DNA of 29,103 bases from CAZFQG01 sp964520785 (GTDB taxonomy: Bacteria; Planctomycetota; Planctomycetia; Pirellulales; Thermoguttaceae). The stretch covers positions 1 through 29,103 of the forward strand of contig CAZFQG010000068.1 in the NCBI GenBank assembly GCA_964520785.1, in the 5' to 3' direction. The position numbers were made by a program, and so were the translations under genes. Below, piece after piece: positions 7,333 to 15,442 of this stretch; the first letter of the stretch is position 1, and the number at the start of each line of letters is the position of its first letter. The notes under the pieces are model-generated. The model searched no databases. It saw only the letters and a program-made list of their open reading frames with translations, and had not been told where the DNA came from.

Positions 7333-8475
7333 ATGCGGTTTTCCACCAAAGCGATCCGTTTGGGCCAGGACCCCGACCCGGCGACCGGGGCCGTGATCGT
7401 GCCCGTGTATCAAACGACCAATTTCGTTTTTGACGACGTCGGCCGGCCACGCGGCTACGAGTATTCTCGGAGTGACAATCCGACGCGGAAGGCGTTGGAG
7501 GAGTGCCTGGCCGCGCTGGAAGAGGCGAAGTTCGGTCTGGCGTTCGCCTCGGGGATGGCCGCCGTGGACGCCGTCCTGTCGCTGACCCGCCCTGGCGACC
7601 ATGCCGTTTCCGCGAGGCAGATCTACGGCGGGACCTACCGGCTTTTCGAAAACGTATACGCCAAGCGGGGCGTCGTGTTCACCTATGTCGACTCGGACCG
7701 GCCCGAGGCCTTTGCCGACGCGCTCCGGCCGGAAACGAAACTGGTCTGGATCGAGACGCCCGCCAACCCGCTGCTGGAGCTGGTCGACGTTCGGGCCGTG
7801 GTCGAGGTGGCGCGGGGGCACGGTGCGAAGGTGGTCGCCGACAATACGTTCTCGTCGCCGTACTTCCAGCGGCCGCTAACCCAAGGGGCCGATATCGTGC
7901 TGCACAGCACGACGAAGTACATCAGCGGCCACAGCGACGTGATCGGCGGGGCCGTTGTCACCGGCGACCCCGCGTTACATAAGGAAATACGGTCCTACCA
8001 AAACGCGGCCGGTGCCGTACCAGGCCCTTGGGACTGCTGGCTGAGTCTCCGCGGCCTGAAGACGCTTGCCGTCCGGATGCGGCAGCACGAGGCCAACGCC
8101 CGGGCCGTCGCGGAGTTGCTCCATGCGCATCCGAAGGTGGAGAGTACGATCTACCCGGGTCTTCCCGGCCATCCCCAGCACGAACTGGCCAAGGCCCAAA
8201 TGGACGGGTTCGGAGCGATCGTTACCTTCCGCCTGCCGGGAGGCACAGATCAGGTGCGCCGCTTCGTCAAGAAGCTCAAGATATGGCTTTTCGCGGAGAG
8301 CCTCGGAGGGGTCGAATCATTGGTGTGCCACCCGGCCACGATGAGCCACGCGTCGCTGGAGGCCGAGGAACGAAAAAGGCTGGGCATCACCGACGGCACG
8401 GTTCGCCTGTCGGTCGGCATCGAGGACGCGGAAGACCTGCTTGAGGATCTAAAGGAAGCGCTGGCGGCGTGTTAA
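7333..8475 (+). CDS. Cystathionine gamma-synthase/lyase-type PLP enzyme
   Basis: This 380-residue enzyme belongs to the transsulfuration branch of the Cys/Met-metabolism PLP family. TKAIRLGQDPDPATGAVIVP opens the domain. EYSRSDNPTRKALE, ASGMAAV, the stacking tyrosine of IYGGTYRLF (Y98) and the PLP lysine K195 in HSTTKYISGHSD are intact; SLGGVESLVCHPATMSH is the conserved C-terminal block. It either joins an activated homoserine to cysteine (MetB) or cleaves cystathionine to cysteine or homocysteine (CTH/MetC); sequence by eye cannot decide. The start at 7333 is preferred because GGAG lies ~14 nt upstream and homology begins there; the frame is open further upstream but overlaps cysH. With metY it gives alternative sulfhydrylation and transsulfuration routes. 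Confidence 0.88.
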   Translation: MRFSTKAIRLGQDPDPATGAVIVPVYQTTNFVFDDVGRPRGYEYSRSDNPTRKALEECLAALEEAKFGLAFASGMAAVDAVLSLTRPGDHAVSARQIYGGTYRLFENVYAKRGVVFTYVDSDRPEAFADALRPETKLVWIETPANPLLELVDVRAVVEVARGHGAKVVADNTFSSPYFQRPLTQGADIVLHSTTKYISGHSDVIGGAVVTGDPALHKEIRSYQNAAGAVPGPWDCWLSLRGLKTLAVRMRQHEANARAVAELLHAHPKVESTIYPGLPGHPQHELAKAQMDGFGAIVTFRLPGGTDQVRRFVKKLKIWLFAESLGGVESLVCHPATMSHASLEAEERKRLGITDGTVRLSVGIEDAEDLLEDLKEALAAC

Positions 8476-8488
8476 TGGAGATCAAAAC

Positions 8489-9472
8489 GTGACACAAGAA
8501 TCACTCCAGCGATTGGCCGAGAAAACGATGGACGGCGAGCTACTCGCCTTTGAGGATGCGATTGCGCTGACGGAGATCGGCCATGAACACTTGGCGGAGC
8601 TGTTGCATTGGGCGGACTGCATCCGCAGGCATTTTTTCGGATGCCGGATCAGCTTCTGCTGTATCACTCCGGGTAGAGTAGGTGGGTGCGATCAGGATTG
8701 TGCATGGTGCGCGCAGTCGGTGGCGAATCAATCGTCGGTTGAACCGTCATCTTGGCGGCCCGACCAGGAGTGGTTGATGGATCTCGCGACGCGGGTGGAA
8801 AAGTCGAAAGCCGCCTGCTTCTGCGTTGTCAGTTCCGGGCGGCGGCCTCGGAAAGGCGATCTGGAGGTAATTGAGACATTGAACCGGAATCTCCTGTCTG
8901 CGGGGCTCCCAAGAGCTTGTGCTTCTCTTGGCGAACTGGATGTCGCGGACGCCGAACGGTTGCGCAAGGCGGGTGTAGTCCGGTACAACCACAACCTGGA
9001 AACGTCGCGTTCCCATTTTGGGCGCGTGGTCGGTACGCACGCGTACGACGACAGGATGGTAACCCTTCGGATTGCGCGGGCGACCGGCATGGATCTGTGT
9101 TGTGGAGGTATTTTTGGGATCGGCGAAGCCTGGTCTGACCGGATCGAGTTGGCGCTGACGCTCCGCGACGAGATTAGGCCGGTCGTCGTACCGTTGAACT
9201 TTCTTGACGCGTGTCCCGGTACGCCTCTGGCCGAATTCCCGGCACTCGCGCCGCTTGAATGCCTCCACGTCGTTGCTTTGTACCGCTTTCTCCTCCCGAA
9301 GACCGACATCAAGATTGCGGGAGGACGACGAATGCTGCGCGATTTGCGGAGTTGGGTTTTCCACGCCGGAGCTACCAGCCTTCTCGTCGGCGACTATTTG
9401 ACCACTTCCGGTCGCCCGATAGAAGACGACCTCCAAATGATTCACGACTTGGGATTGGAGCTAGCGACGTAA
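8489..9472 (+). CDS. Biotin synthase family radical SAM protein (BioB homologue)
   Basis: This 327-residue radical SAM enzyme has the BioB cluster motif C67-x3-C71-x2-C74 (GGCDQDCAWCAQS). The auxiliary-cluster ligand positions of BioB are also occupied: a cysteine in ACFCVV (C110/C112), C144 in RACASLG, C204/C205 in DLCCGGIFGIGE, and R280 in IAGGR. Substrate-pocket YNHNLETS has Glu where E. coli BioB has Asp155. It starts with GTG after TGGAG, 13 nt behind the gamma-synthase. BioB converts dethiobiotin to biotin by sulfur insertion, which would fit a sulfur locus, yet no other bio gene is here and the protein is unusually cysteine-rich (CC at 57-58). It may be true BioB, a class with a different auxiliary cluster, or a paralogue acting with the HydE-like neighbour. 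Confidence 0.85.
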   Translation: MTQESLQRLAEKTMDGELLAFEDAIALTEIGHEHLAELLHWADCIRRHFFGCRISFCCITPGRVGGCDQDCAWCAQSVANQSSVEPSSWRPDQEWLMDLATRVEKSKAACFCVVSSGRRPRKGDLEVIETLNRNLLSAGLPRACASLGELDVADAERLRKAGVVRYNHNLETSRSHFGRVVGTHAYDDRMVTLRIARATGMDLCCGGIFGIGEAWSDRIELALTLRDEIRPVVVPLNFLDACPGTPLAEFPALAPLECLHVVALYRFLLPKTDIKIAGGRRMLRDLRSWVFHAGATSLLVGDYLTTSGRPIEDDLQMIHDLGLELAT

Positions 9473-9495
9473 AAAGACGAACCACGGACCATGAC

Positions 9496-10566
9496 ATGTT
9501 GACACGAGAAGACATCCGCGAATGGCTCCACGAGACGCATCCGCGGCGGCTGGAAGAGTTGTGGGAGAGCGCGGACCGCGTCCGCCGCGAGAACGTCGGC
9601 GATGAGGTCCATCTGCGCGGCCTCTTGGAGATTTCCAACTTCTGTTGCCGGGACTGCACCTACTGCGGCATTCGCGGCACCCGGTTGGACCTCGTCCGCT
9701 ATCGCATGACCCCCAAGGAGATACTCGACTGCGCCGCCACCGCCGCCGACTTCGGATACGGGACCGTCGTCTTGCAGGCGGGAGAGGACCCGGCTCTGAG
9801 CGGTCCGGTCATGTCGCACGTCGTTTCCGAGATCAAGGCCCGGCACCCCCTGGCGGTGACCCTCAGCATGGGAGAACGGTCCGACGAGGACCTCTATCTT
9901 TGGCGCGAGGCGGGCGCCGACCGCTATCTCCTGCGGTTCGAGACATCCAATCGGGAATTGTTCGCGCGGATTCACCCGAATTTTCCGGGCGCGGGCCGCG
10001 ACCGGATCGGAATGCTGCGGCGGCTGCGGGAAATGGGTTATGAAATCGGCAGCGGCGTGATGATCGGCATTCCAGGGCAGACCTACGACGACCTGGTGAA
10101 CGACCTTCTTTTGTTCGCCGAACTCGACCTGGACATGATCGGCGTCGGCCCGTATATCCCGCATCCGGAGACCGCATTGGCGCGGGTATCGCTCGATGAG
10201 GCGATTCCGCCGGACCGAGGAGTCCCGAACACGGAACTGATGACGTACAAGGTCGTCGCGCTGGCCCGGCTCCTTTGCCCCCAGGCGAACATCCCGAGCA
10301 CGACGGCGCTGGCGACGCTCAACCTGGCCGAGGGGCGCGAATTCGGATTGCAGCGAGGGGCGAACGTCTTGATGCCGAATATGACGCCGCCTGAGTACCG
10401 GCGGCTTTACGAAATCTACCCCTCGAAGGCGTGCGTCCTGGAGACGGCCGAAAAATGCCACGGCTGCATGCTCGGCCGGATCAGGCGGATCGGCAGGTTG
10501 CCCGGTCACGGCCCCGGCGGCAGGTGCCATGGGCCGATCCACGCCGGAGAGTCCCCTTCGCGTTAG
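9496..10566 (+). CDS. HydE-like radical SAM protein
   Basis: This 356-residue protein matches the HydE/PylB group of radical SAM enzymes. C50-x3-C54-x2-C57 (NFCCRDCTYCGIRG) binds the SAM cluster, followed by VVLQAGED, GIPGQTYDDLVNDLL and DMIGVGPYIPHPET, all HydE-like. C-terminal C313-x7-C321-x2-C324 (in SKACVLETAEKCHGC) reproduces the spacing of the second-cluster cysteines of Thermotoga HydE (311/319/322), which argues for HydE over PylB. HydE acts in assembling the [FeFe]-hydrogenase cofactor with HydF and HydG, but neither those nor a hydrogenase is in the window. Its neighbours are a BioB homologue (23 nt upstream) and an MtaB homologue (35 nt downstream). It may have been recruited to another pathway. 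ATG 9496 begins the homologous region; the ribosome-binding site is weak. Confidence 0.82.
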   Translation: MLTREDIREWLHETHPRRLEELWESADRVRRENVGDEVHLRGLLEISNFCCRDCTYCGIRGTRLDLVRYRMTPKEILDCAATAADFGYGTVVLQAGEDPALSGPVMSHVVSEIKARHPLAVTLSMGERSDEDLYLWREAGADRYLLRFETSNRELFARIHPNFPGAGRDRIGMLRRLREMGYEIGSGVMIGIPGQTYDDLVNDLLLFAELDLDMIGVGPYIPHPETALARVSLDEAIPPDRGVPNTELMTYKVVALARLLCPQANIPSTTALATLNLAEGREFGLQRGANVLMPNMTPPEYRRLYEIYPSKACVLETAEKCHGCMLGRIRRIGRLPGHGPGGRCHGPIHAGESPSR

Positions 10567-10601
10567 TAGCCTGTTACCCCGATCGTTGGAGGAGTGTTGC
10601 C

Positions 10602-11966
10602 ATGCTTGCGGTGCAAAGTCTCGATCAGTTCGTCTTCGGCCGTGCCCCGAATCCGGTGGAACTCCGCGGCGGGCTGGTTCTGGGAGGAGGAACGGTCGTT
10701 CCGGAATTGAATTTCACCCTGGGAACGGTTGTCATCGACGACGACACCTGGCCGAGGGTCCTCTCGGAATACGATGGGATGATCGCGGCCGCCCTGAAGC
10801 GGGCGGTGGAACTGGAAACGCCGTCGCTGGTGGTCGAATTCGAAACCCTTCCACCGATGACGATCCGTCCTCGGTGGGGGCTCGAAATCGTCCGGCTCCT
10901 TTCCGACCGGATGCGCGCCTGCGAAGACCGCCACGGCATCCGCACGGCGCTGCGGTTCACGCCGAACGACACCCGTGAATTCAACCGGCCGCCGATATTG
11001 CGCCGCGGCGAGTATTGGGACGGGATGCTTGAGGCCTTCGAAGAGGCGGCCGCGCATGGCGCCGACATGATCGCCATCGAGTCGACCGGCGGCAAGGAGG
11101 TGTGTGACGACGCACTGGTCAACGCCGATCTGGACCGCGTCGTCTACGCGCTGGGAGTGCTCGGGGCGAGGGATATGGAGTTCCTCTGGAATCACATCGT
11201 CGCAAGCTGCGAAAAGGGGGGAATCGTCCCGGCCGGAGACACGGCCTGCGGTTTCGCCAACACCGCGATGGTGCTCGCCGACAAGATGATGATCCCCCGG
11301 GTTTTCGCCGCCGTGGTCCGGGTAGCCTCCGTCCCGCGGAGCCTGGTCGCCTACACGTGCGGGGCGAAGGGGCCCAGCAAGGACTGCGCGTACGAGGGCC
11401 CCTACATGAAGGCCCTGGCCGGGGTCCCCATCTCCATGGAGGGGCGCAGCGCGGCCTGCGCGCACCTGAGCCCCGTCGGTAACGTGAGCCAGTGCGTCTG
11501 CGATTGCTGGTCGAACGAGTCGGTGCAGAACGTTCAGTTGCTCAGCGGCCGAGCCCCGGTCGTGTCGCTCGAACAGTTGATCTACGACTGCCGCCTGATG
11601 AACACGGCCGCGGCTTCCTCCGATGCCGACGCGCGGCGCTTGCGCGACTGGCTGAGCGAGTCGGACGTCGTCTACGATCCCCAGGCCCTCGTCCTCGCGC
11701 CCGACGTCGTGCTGCGGATCGCCGGAAGGATCGCCGCCGAAGAGACACCCTACCTCCAGACTCGTGCCGCCGTACAAGCCGCCGTCGACGAAATCGCCGA
11801 GGCCCGCCGCGCCGGACGCCTCCGCCTGAGCGATCGCGAACAGAAGTGGGTCGGCATCCTGCAAAACCAGGCCAAAGCCCTCCCGGACCCCGAAGAAGAC
11901 TTCCACGCCCGGGTCCACCCAACCATCCCCCCAGGCAGCTATCTCCCGGCCGAATACGGGCTGTAG
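10602..11966 (+). CDS. MtaB-like methanol:corrinoid methyltransferase
   Basis: This 454-residue protein aligns by eye along its length with methanogen MtaB, the zinc enzyme that moves the methyl group of methanol to the corrinoid protein MtaC. Conserved blocks are PELNFT, AIESTGGKEV, AGDTACGFANTAMV, LVAYTCGAKGPSKDCAYE, SMEGRSAACAHLSPVGN and CWSNESVQ. The three zinc ligands of MtaB (Glu164, Cys220, Cys269) correspond to E160, C216 and C262, all present. GGAGGAG before the ATG is a strong ribosome-binding site. MtaC and MtaA are not in the window, so the acceptor is unknown. Given the sulfur genes and two radical-SAM neighbours, a different methyl donor or a biosynthetic role is possible. Confidence 0.87.
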   Translation: MLAVQSLDQFVFGRAPNPVELRGGLVLGGGTVVPELNFTLGTVVIDDDTWPRVLSEYDGMIAAALKRAVELETPSLVVEFETLPPMTIRPRWGLEIVRLLSDRMRACEDRHGIRTALRFTPNDTREFNRPPILRRGEYWDGMLEAFEEAAAHGADMIAIESTGGKEVCDDALVNADLDRVVYALGVLGARDMEFLWNHIVASCEKGGIVPAGDTACGFANTAMVLADKMMIPRVFAAVVRVASVPRSLVAYTCGAKGPSKDCAYEGPYMKALAGVPISMEGRSAACAHLSPVGNVSQCVCDCWSNESVQNVQLLSGRAPVVSLEQLIYDCRLMNTAAASSDADARRLRDWLSESDVVYDPQALVLAPDVVLRIAGRIAAEETPYLQTRAAVQAAVDEIAEARRAGRLRLSDREQKWVGILQNQAKALPDPEEDFHARVHPTIPPGSYLPAEYGL

Positions 11967-12391
11967 GTGCCGCCAGTCGGATCGGACCAAGCGGGGAAGA
12001 AGATGGCAGGAGCCCGCTTTTCATTCCCGATCTCTCCCTTGGTTTCGACGCTTTCACGAACACGCGTTTAAGCCCCGGGTTTCCCGGTCCGCTCGTCTTG
12101 CGTCTCGTCGTCCCATCCCGCTGGGTTGGCATCGGCGGACACCACTCGACGAAGACGCACGACAACACATCTCAAGCCTTAGTTGCAAATGGCATACCAA
12201 CGCCCGCGCCGCTTGCTGGAACGGAAAAGAACGCGACTGGGTCACCCGAAGGGGTTGTTCTCCCTGGGGAGACTTGGTTGGTATAAAGCAAACCTCTGCA
12301 TCCTCGATATAAGCCGAGCCTGGATGAAGGAAGGTCTTGGCGAATCGGTCGTATGGGAACCCAAACTGGCAGCCTGTTTTTCGAAAGGCTG
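11967..12391. other. Convergent intergenic stretch without a recognisable gene
   Basis: These 425 bases separate the 3' ends of the MtaB-like gene (plus) and holA (minus). I see no coding sequence with convincing composition or homology. A short stem, GCAGCC at 12369-12374 with GGCTGC at 12387-12392, sits at the holA stop but lacks a clear T-run in either direction. Short pyrimidine-rich segments occur around 12080-12120. No RNA gene was recognised. Confidence 0.5.
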
Positions 12392-13462
12392 CTATGCCCG
12401 AACCCCGCTTTGCGGCGCCGCCAGCCAGAAGAGGAGTCTTTCAAGGACCAATCTGGGGGGGAGGGCGCTCTTGCCCTTCATTCCGAGGTCGGCTTCCAGG
12501 AGGCGGCGGTAGAGTTCTTTCGCGCGGCCGCGGCCCAGGCGGCGGAGTTGTTGCGTTGCCTTGTCGACGACGAATCCCGGAATGCCGGCTTCGCGGAGCG
12601 CGGCGGCTAGGTTCGGCTTGTCTCCGAGCGCCTCGGTGCGCAATACGATGCGCGTCGCGGCGGCCAACTTACGGAGCGTCGCGGCGATCTGCCCCAAGAC
12701 GGCGACCGGTTGCTCTCCGCCCAGCAGGAGCCGGTCCAGTTGCGTCATCGCTTCCTTCAGACGGCCCTCCAGCGCCATGTCGAGCATGTCCCAGGCCGTC
12801 TTCGCGCGCCAACTGCCGACCATCTTGTAGACGAGTTCCTCCGATACGGTCCCCTTCTCGCCGGCCACGAGGGCCAGCTTGGCCAGTTCCTGGTCCAGCA
12901 ACCCCAACTCCGGACCGACGATGTCGACCAAAAGCCGCGCCACGCCTGGGGTGATTTGCACTCGGTGCCGTTTTTTCGCCCAGGTCTTGATCCAGGTCGC
13001 CGCGCGGTCGGTTGTCGCCGGTTTGCAGTCGACCGCCAGCCCTCGCTCCACCACCATCTTGTACAACCGGGTATTCGCGGGGAATGAATCCAGGAACAAC
13101 AACAAAACGCCGGCTCCACCGGGCGACTCGACGTAGCCCTCCAGGTCCGCGCGGTTCTTGGTGACGAAGGGATCGGCGCCGTCGATCTCCACGATCCGAT
13201 TGTCCGAGCCGAACATGGACATCGTCGACAAATCGCGGACGACCTCGGCGAAGTCGGCCGTCTTGCCTTCGTACGACGTCAACGAGAACTCGCGGTCGTC
13301 CTCCCCCAGCACCTCCGCGCGGATCTGGTCGCGCACCAAGTGCTGCAGGAACGTCTCCTTGCCGAAGAGCACGCAAACCGGCTTCGCCGAAAACGCCTCC
13401 GGCGATTCCAGATACGCAAATGCATCCAACGACCCGCTACTTTTTACACCGCGTTTCGCCAT
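12392..13462 (-). CDS. holA: DNA polymerase III delta subunit
   Basis: This 356-residue protein has the three-domain plan of the clamp-loader delta subunit, which opens the beta clamp. An N-terminal AAA+-like domain begins AFAYLESPEAFSAKPVCVLFGKE (near residue 10), with FSLTSYEGKTADFAEVVRDLSTMSMFGSDNRIVEI as the characteristic delta signature. A middle lid region follows (LLDQELAKLAL), and then a C-terminal helical collar (LLLGGEQPVAVLGQIAATLRKL and LEADLGMKGK). The start at 13462 (MAKRGVKS) fits family length; the frame is open 45 codons further upstream, but without homology, and no strong Shine-Dalgarno is visible at either. It lies 116 nt downstream of the Gfo/Idh/MocA gene on the same strand and could be its own unit. 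Delta proteins vary greatly, but the signature is clear. Confidence 0.88.
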   Translation of the reverse strand: MAKRGVKSSGSLDAFAYLESPEAFSAKPVCVLFGKETFLQHLVRDQIRAEVLGEDDREFSLTSYEGKTADFAEVVRDLSTMSMFGSDNRIVEIDGADPFVTKNRADLEGYVESPGGAGVLLLFLDSFPANTRLYKMVVERGLAVDCKPATTDRAATWIKTWAKKRHRVQITPGVARLLVDIVGPELGLLDQELAKLALVAGEKGTVSEELVYKMVGSWRAKTAWDMLDMALEGRLKEAMTQLDRLLLGGEQPVAVLGQIAATLRKLAAATRIVLRTEALGDKPNLAAALREAGIPGFVVDKATQQLRRLGRGRAKELYRRLLEADLGMKGKSALPPRLVLERLLFWLAAPQSGVRA

Positions 13463-13578
13463 AAACACTCTCGACAAACCGATGGGCACTCCAGAGCGGC
13501 CTGAAGACCGCTGAGGCGTCAAACCGTCTTTCCACTCCCAAATCCCCAGCCTTCCTCCTTCACTTTGCCCCTTGGCTT

Positions 13579-14904
13579 TCACGCCTCCAACTTCCACGGC
13601 TTCCGATACTCCTGATTCACCAGGGCATTCGCCGCGTCATCCCCCTTGGCTTCCTGCTTCTGAGCGTCCCAGATGATCTTGCGTCCGGTCAGGTAGGAGA
13701 CATTCATGAGATGGCCCGGGAGGACGGAGTAGTAGCCTTCGGTGAGACCCGCGGGGGGCTGCTTGCGGTCGCGGACGCAGGCGAGGAAGACCTCTTGGTG
13801 GTTGTCCTCCGCGCTGCGGAACTCGCGCTCTTCGATGATCTTCTCGCGTTTGCCATCGATCTCCTTTTCCTCCGACGTGATCGTGTATCCGGCCCGGTCC
13901 AACAGGAGCGAACCCTTGGAGCCTATGAAACACTTGCCGTGGGCGCGGAATTCGCGGCGGGCGCCGATTCGCATCGTGTATTGCATGACGAAACCGTCTT
14001 TCGCGACCGGCCCGGGGCCGTATTCGACGATCCCGTCGAGCGTGTCGGGCCATTCGCGGTTGTCTTCCGGCATGGCGAACTTCCCCCCCATGCCGACCGC
14101 CGAGACGGGGTCCGTGACCCCCATCGCCCAGTTGACGATGTCGAAGTGGTGAACCCCCCAGGCCACCTGGTGGCCGGCGCCGGAGAGCTTGAACCAGTCG
14201 TAGCCGTACCCGTAGTAGATGTTCGGATTGTAATTCCGATACGGCGACGGGCCGACGTAGAAATCCCAATCGAGTTCCGCCGGCGGGTCGCAATCGGCGG
14301 GGGAGCCCTTGCCGGGGCACCAGTTGCTATAGTCCCACGCCTTCACTTCCGAGATCACGCCCAACTCGCCCGACTGAACGATCTCGACCGCCTTTTTGTA
14401 CTGCTCCCAACTCCGCTGCTGCGTCCCGATGGTGGCGATTCGATCATACTTCTTCGCCGCCTCGACGGCGTACTTCCCCTCGCCGATGAAATTGCTCAAC
14501 GGCTTTTCCACGTAGATGTCCTTGCCCGCCTGGCACGCCGCGATGGTAATGAGTACATGCCAGTGCGCCTGGGTCCCGCAGAGGATCACGTCGACGTCCT
14601 TTTGCTCCAGCAGCTTGCGAAAATCGCCGACCATGGGCACCTTCCCGCCGCCGTAATGATCCTTCACGTGGTTCGCATGCTTCCAATTCACGTCGCAAAC
14701 CGCCACCACGCGGTTCTTCGGCAAGGTCTTGAAGCCGTTGAGTACCTGCCGCGTCCGCGCCCCGCACCCGACGACGCCGATGTTGATGGTGTCATTCGGG
14801 GATTCGTCGGCCTTCGCGCCGGCGGCATAGGGGTGCGCCCCGGCCCAGGCAAGTGTCGTGGCGGCCGTTCCGAGGAAGGTTCGTCGAGTGGTTTTGTGAG
14901 ACAT
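13579..14904 (-). CDS. Gfo/Idh/MocA-family oxidoreductase with Tat signal
   Basis: This 441-residue protein begins with a twin-arginine leader (KTTRRTFLGTAATTLAWAG) and then a Rossmann fold, INIGVVGCGARTRQVLNGF at about residue 40. The family's catalytic-lysine motif EKPLSNF is intact, as is the C-terminal beta-sheet domain with GWGVHHFDIVNW-like residues (AWGVHHFDIVNWAMG). Gfo/Idh/MocA enzymes oxidise or reduce sugars and polyols with tightly bound NAD(P); Tat export with the cofactor in place is common in planctomycete-type genomes, where many paralogues may act on complex glycans. The start at 14904 is set by the Tat leader and AAGGAT upstream; the frame is open further back without homology. 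A promoter and a palindrome lie at 14995-15031. The substrate is unknown. Confidence 0.9.
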   Translation of the reverse strand: MSHKTTRRTFLGTAATTLAWAGAHPYAAGAKADESPNDTINIGVVGCGARTRQVLNGFKTLPKNRVVAVCDVNWKHANHVKDHYGGGKVPMVGDFRKLLEQKDVDVILCGTQAHWHVLITIAACQAGKDIYVEKPLSNFIGEGKYAVEAAKKYDRIATIGTQQRSWEQYKKAVEIVQSGELGVISEVKAWDYSNWCPGKGSPADCDPPAELDWDFYVGPSPYRNYNPNIYYGYGYDWFKLSGAGHQVAWGVHHFDIVNWAMGVTDPVSAVGMGGKFAMPEDNREWPDTLDGIVEYGPGPVAKDGFVMQYTMRIGARREFRAHGKCFIGSKGSLLLDRAGYTITSEEKEIDGKREKIIEEREFRSAEDNHQEVFLACVRDRKQPPAGLTEGYYSVLPGHLMNVSYLTGRKIIWDAQKQEAKGDDAANALVNQEYRKPWKLEA

Positions 14905-14994
14905 GGTTGATATCCTTATAATCGCCAACGGTGGTGTCGGAAGGATTCGGGTGAATTTCGGGGCATGCTCTCTGACGAGCAAACGGGATTGGGA

Positions 14995-15031
14995 AGACTA
15001 TAGTCTACGGTAGGGGTCCGCCGGGTGTCAA
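14995..15031 (-). promoter_or_regulatory. Candidate promoter with palindromic operator for the Tat-Gfo/Idh/MocA gene
   Basis: On the minus strand TTGACA (15026-15031, perfect) and TAGACT (15002-15007, 4/6) are separated by 18 nt. The perfect 12-bp palindrome AGACTATAGTCT at 14995-15006 overlaps the -10, where a dimeric repressor could act. Transcription would start near 14995, leaving a ~90-nt leader before the ATG at 14904. The remaining stretch to 15442 (about 410 bases) shows no gene, only a small tandem repeat of TCTCGTTG near 15060-15080. Confidence 0.5.
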
Positions 15032-15442
15032 CGTGACGTCCTCGGGCCCGGCTCTCGTGCTCTCGTTGTCTCGTTGTCTCTCACTCCAGGCCGATTCTCT
15101 TCGCAGTGAAGGCGGTTCTATCGCGCTCAGCGCAATCGGCATACTCTTTTGGGGGGATTATAGGCTACTGAAAGCCTCGGACTACTCCGCTTCATTTCTG
15201 AAGGGGGGTGCGACTACCCAAACCGTAGCGAAGAGGAGGAAAAAAAGCCGTGCCGCCCGAGAGGAATCGTCCTTCCCCTTATGGCGTGAACCCGGCCGGG
15301 TAAGTATACTAAGGGGTGTTGTTTTGTGTTTCAGGACATCCGCGTCGGCGCGATCGGCAGTGTTTGCTTCGCGTTTCCCCGCGAGCAAGCGCCGAACCGC
15401 CCCCGGGACCCAATCCTCATCTCTCGCCAAATGGGGGGAGCC

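Noticed and set aside
10563..11990. A 475-codon open frame antisense to the MtaB-like gene
   Set aside because: Composition is His/Arg/Gly-rich with no recognisable domain; the plus-strand MtaB frame is complete and motif-rich.
12183..12512. Possible small gene in the convergent gap before holA
   Set aside because: No homology or ribosome-binding site, runs into the holA coding region antisense, and composition looks non-coding.
15055..15085. Short TCTCGTTG tandem repeat as a regulatory or mobile element
   Set aside because: Only about two copies, no flanking structure; treated as simple sequence.
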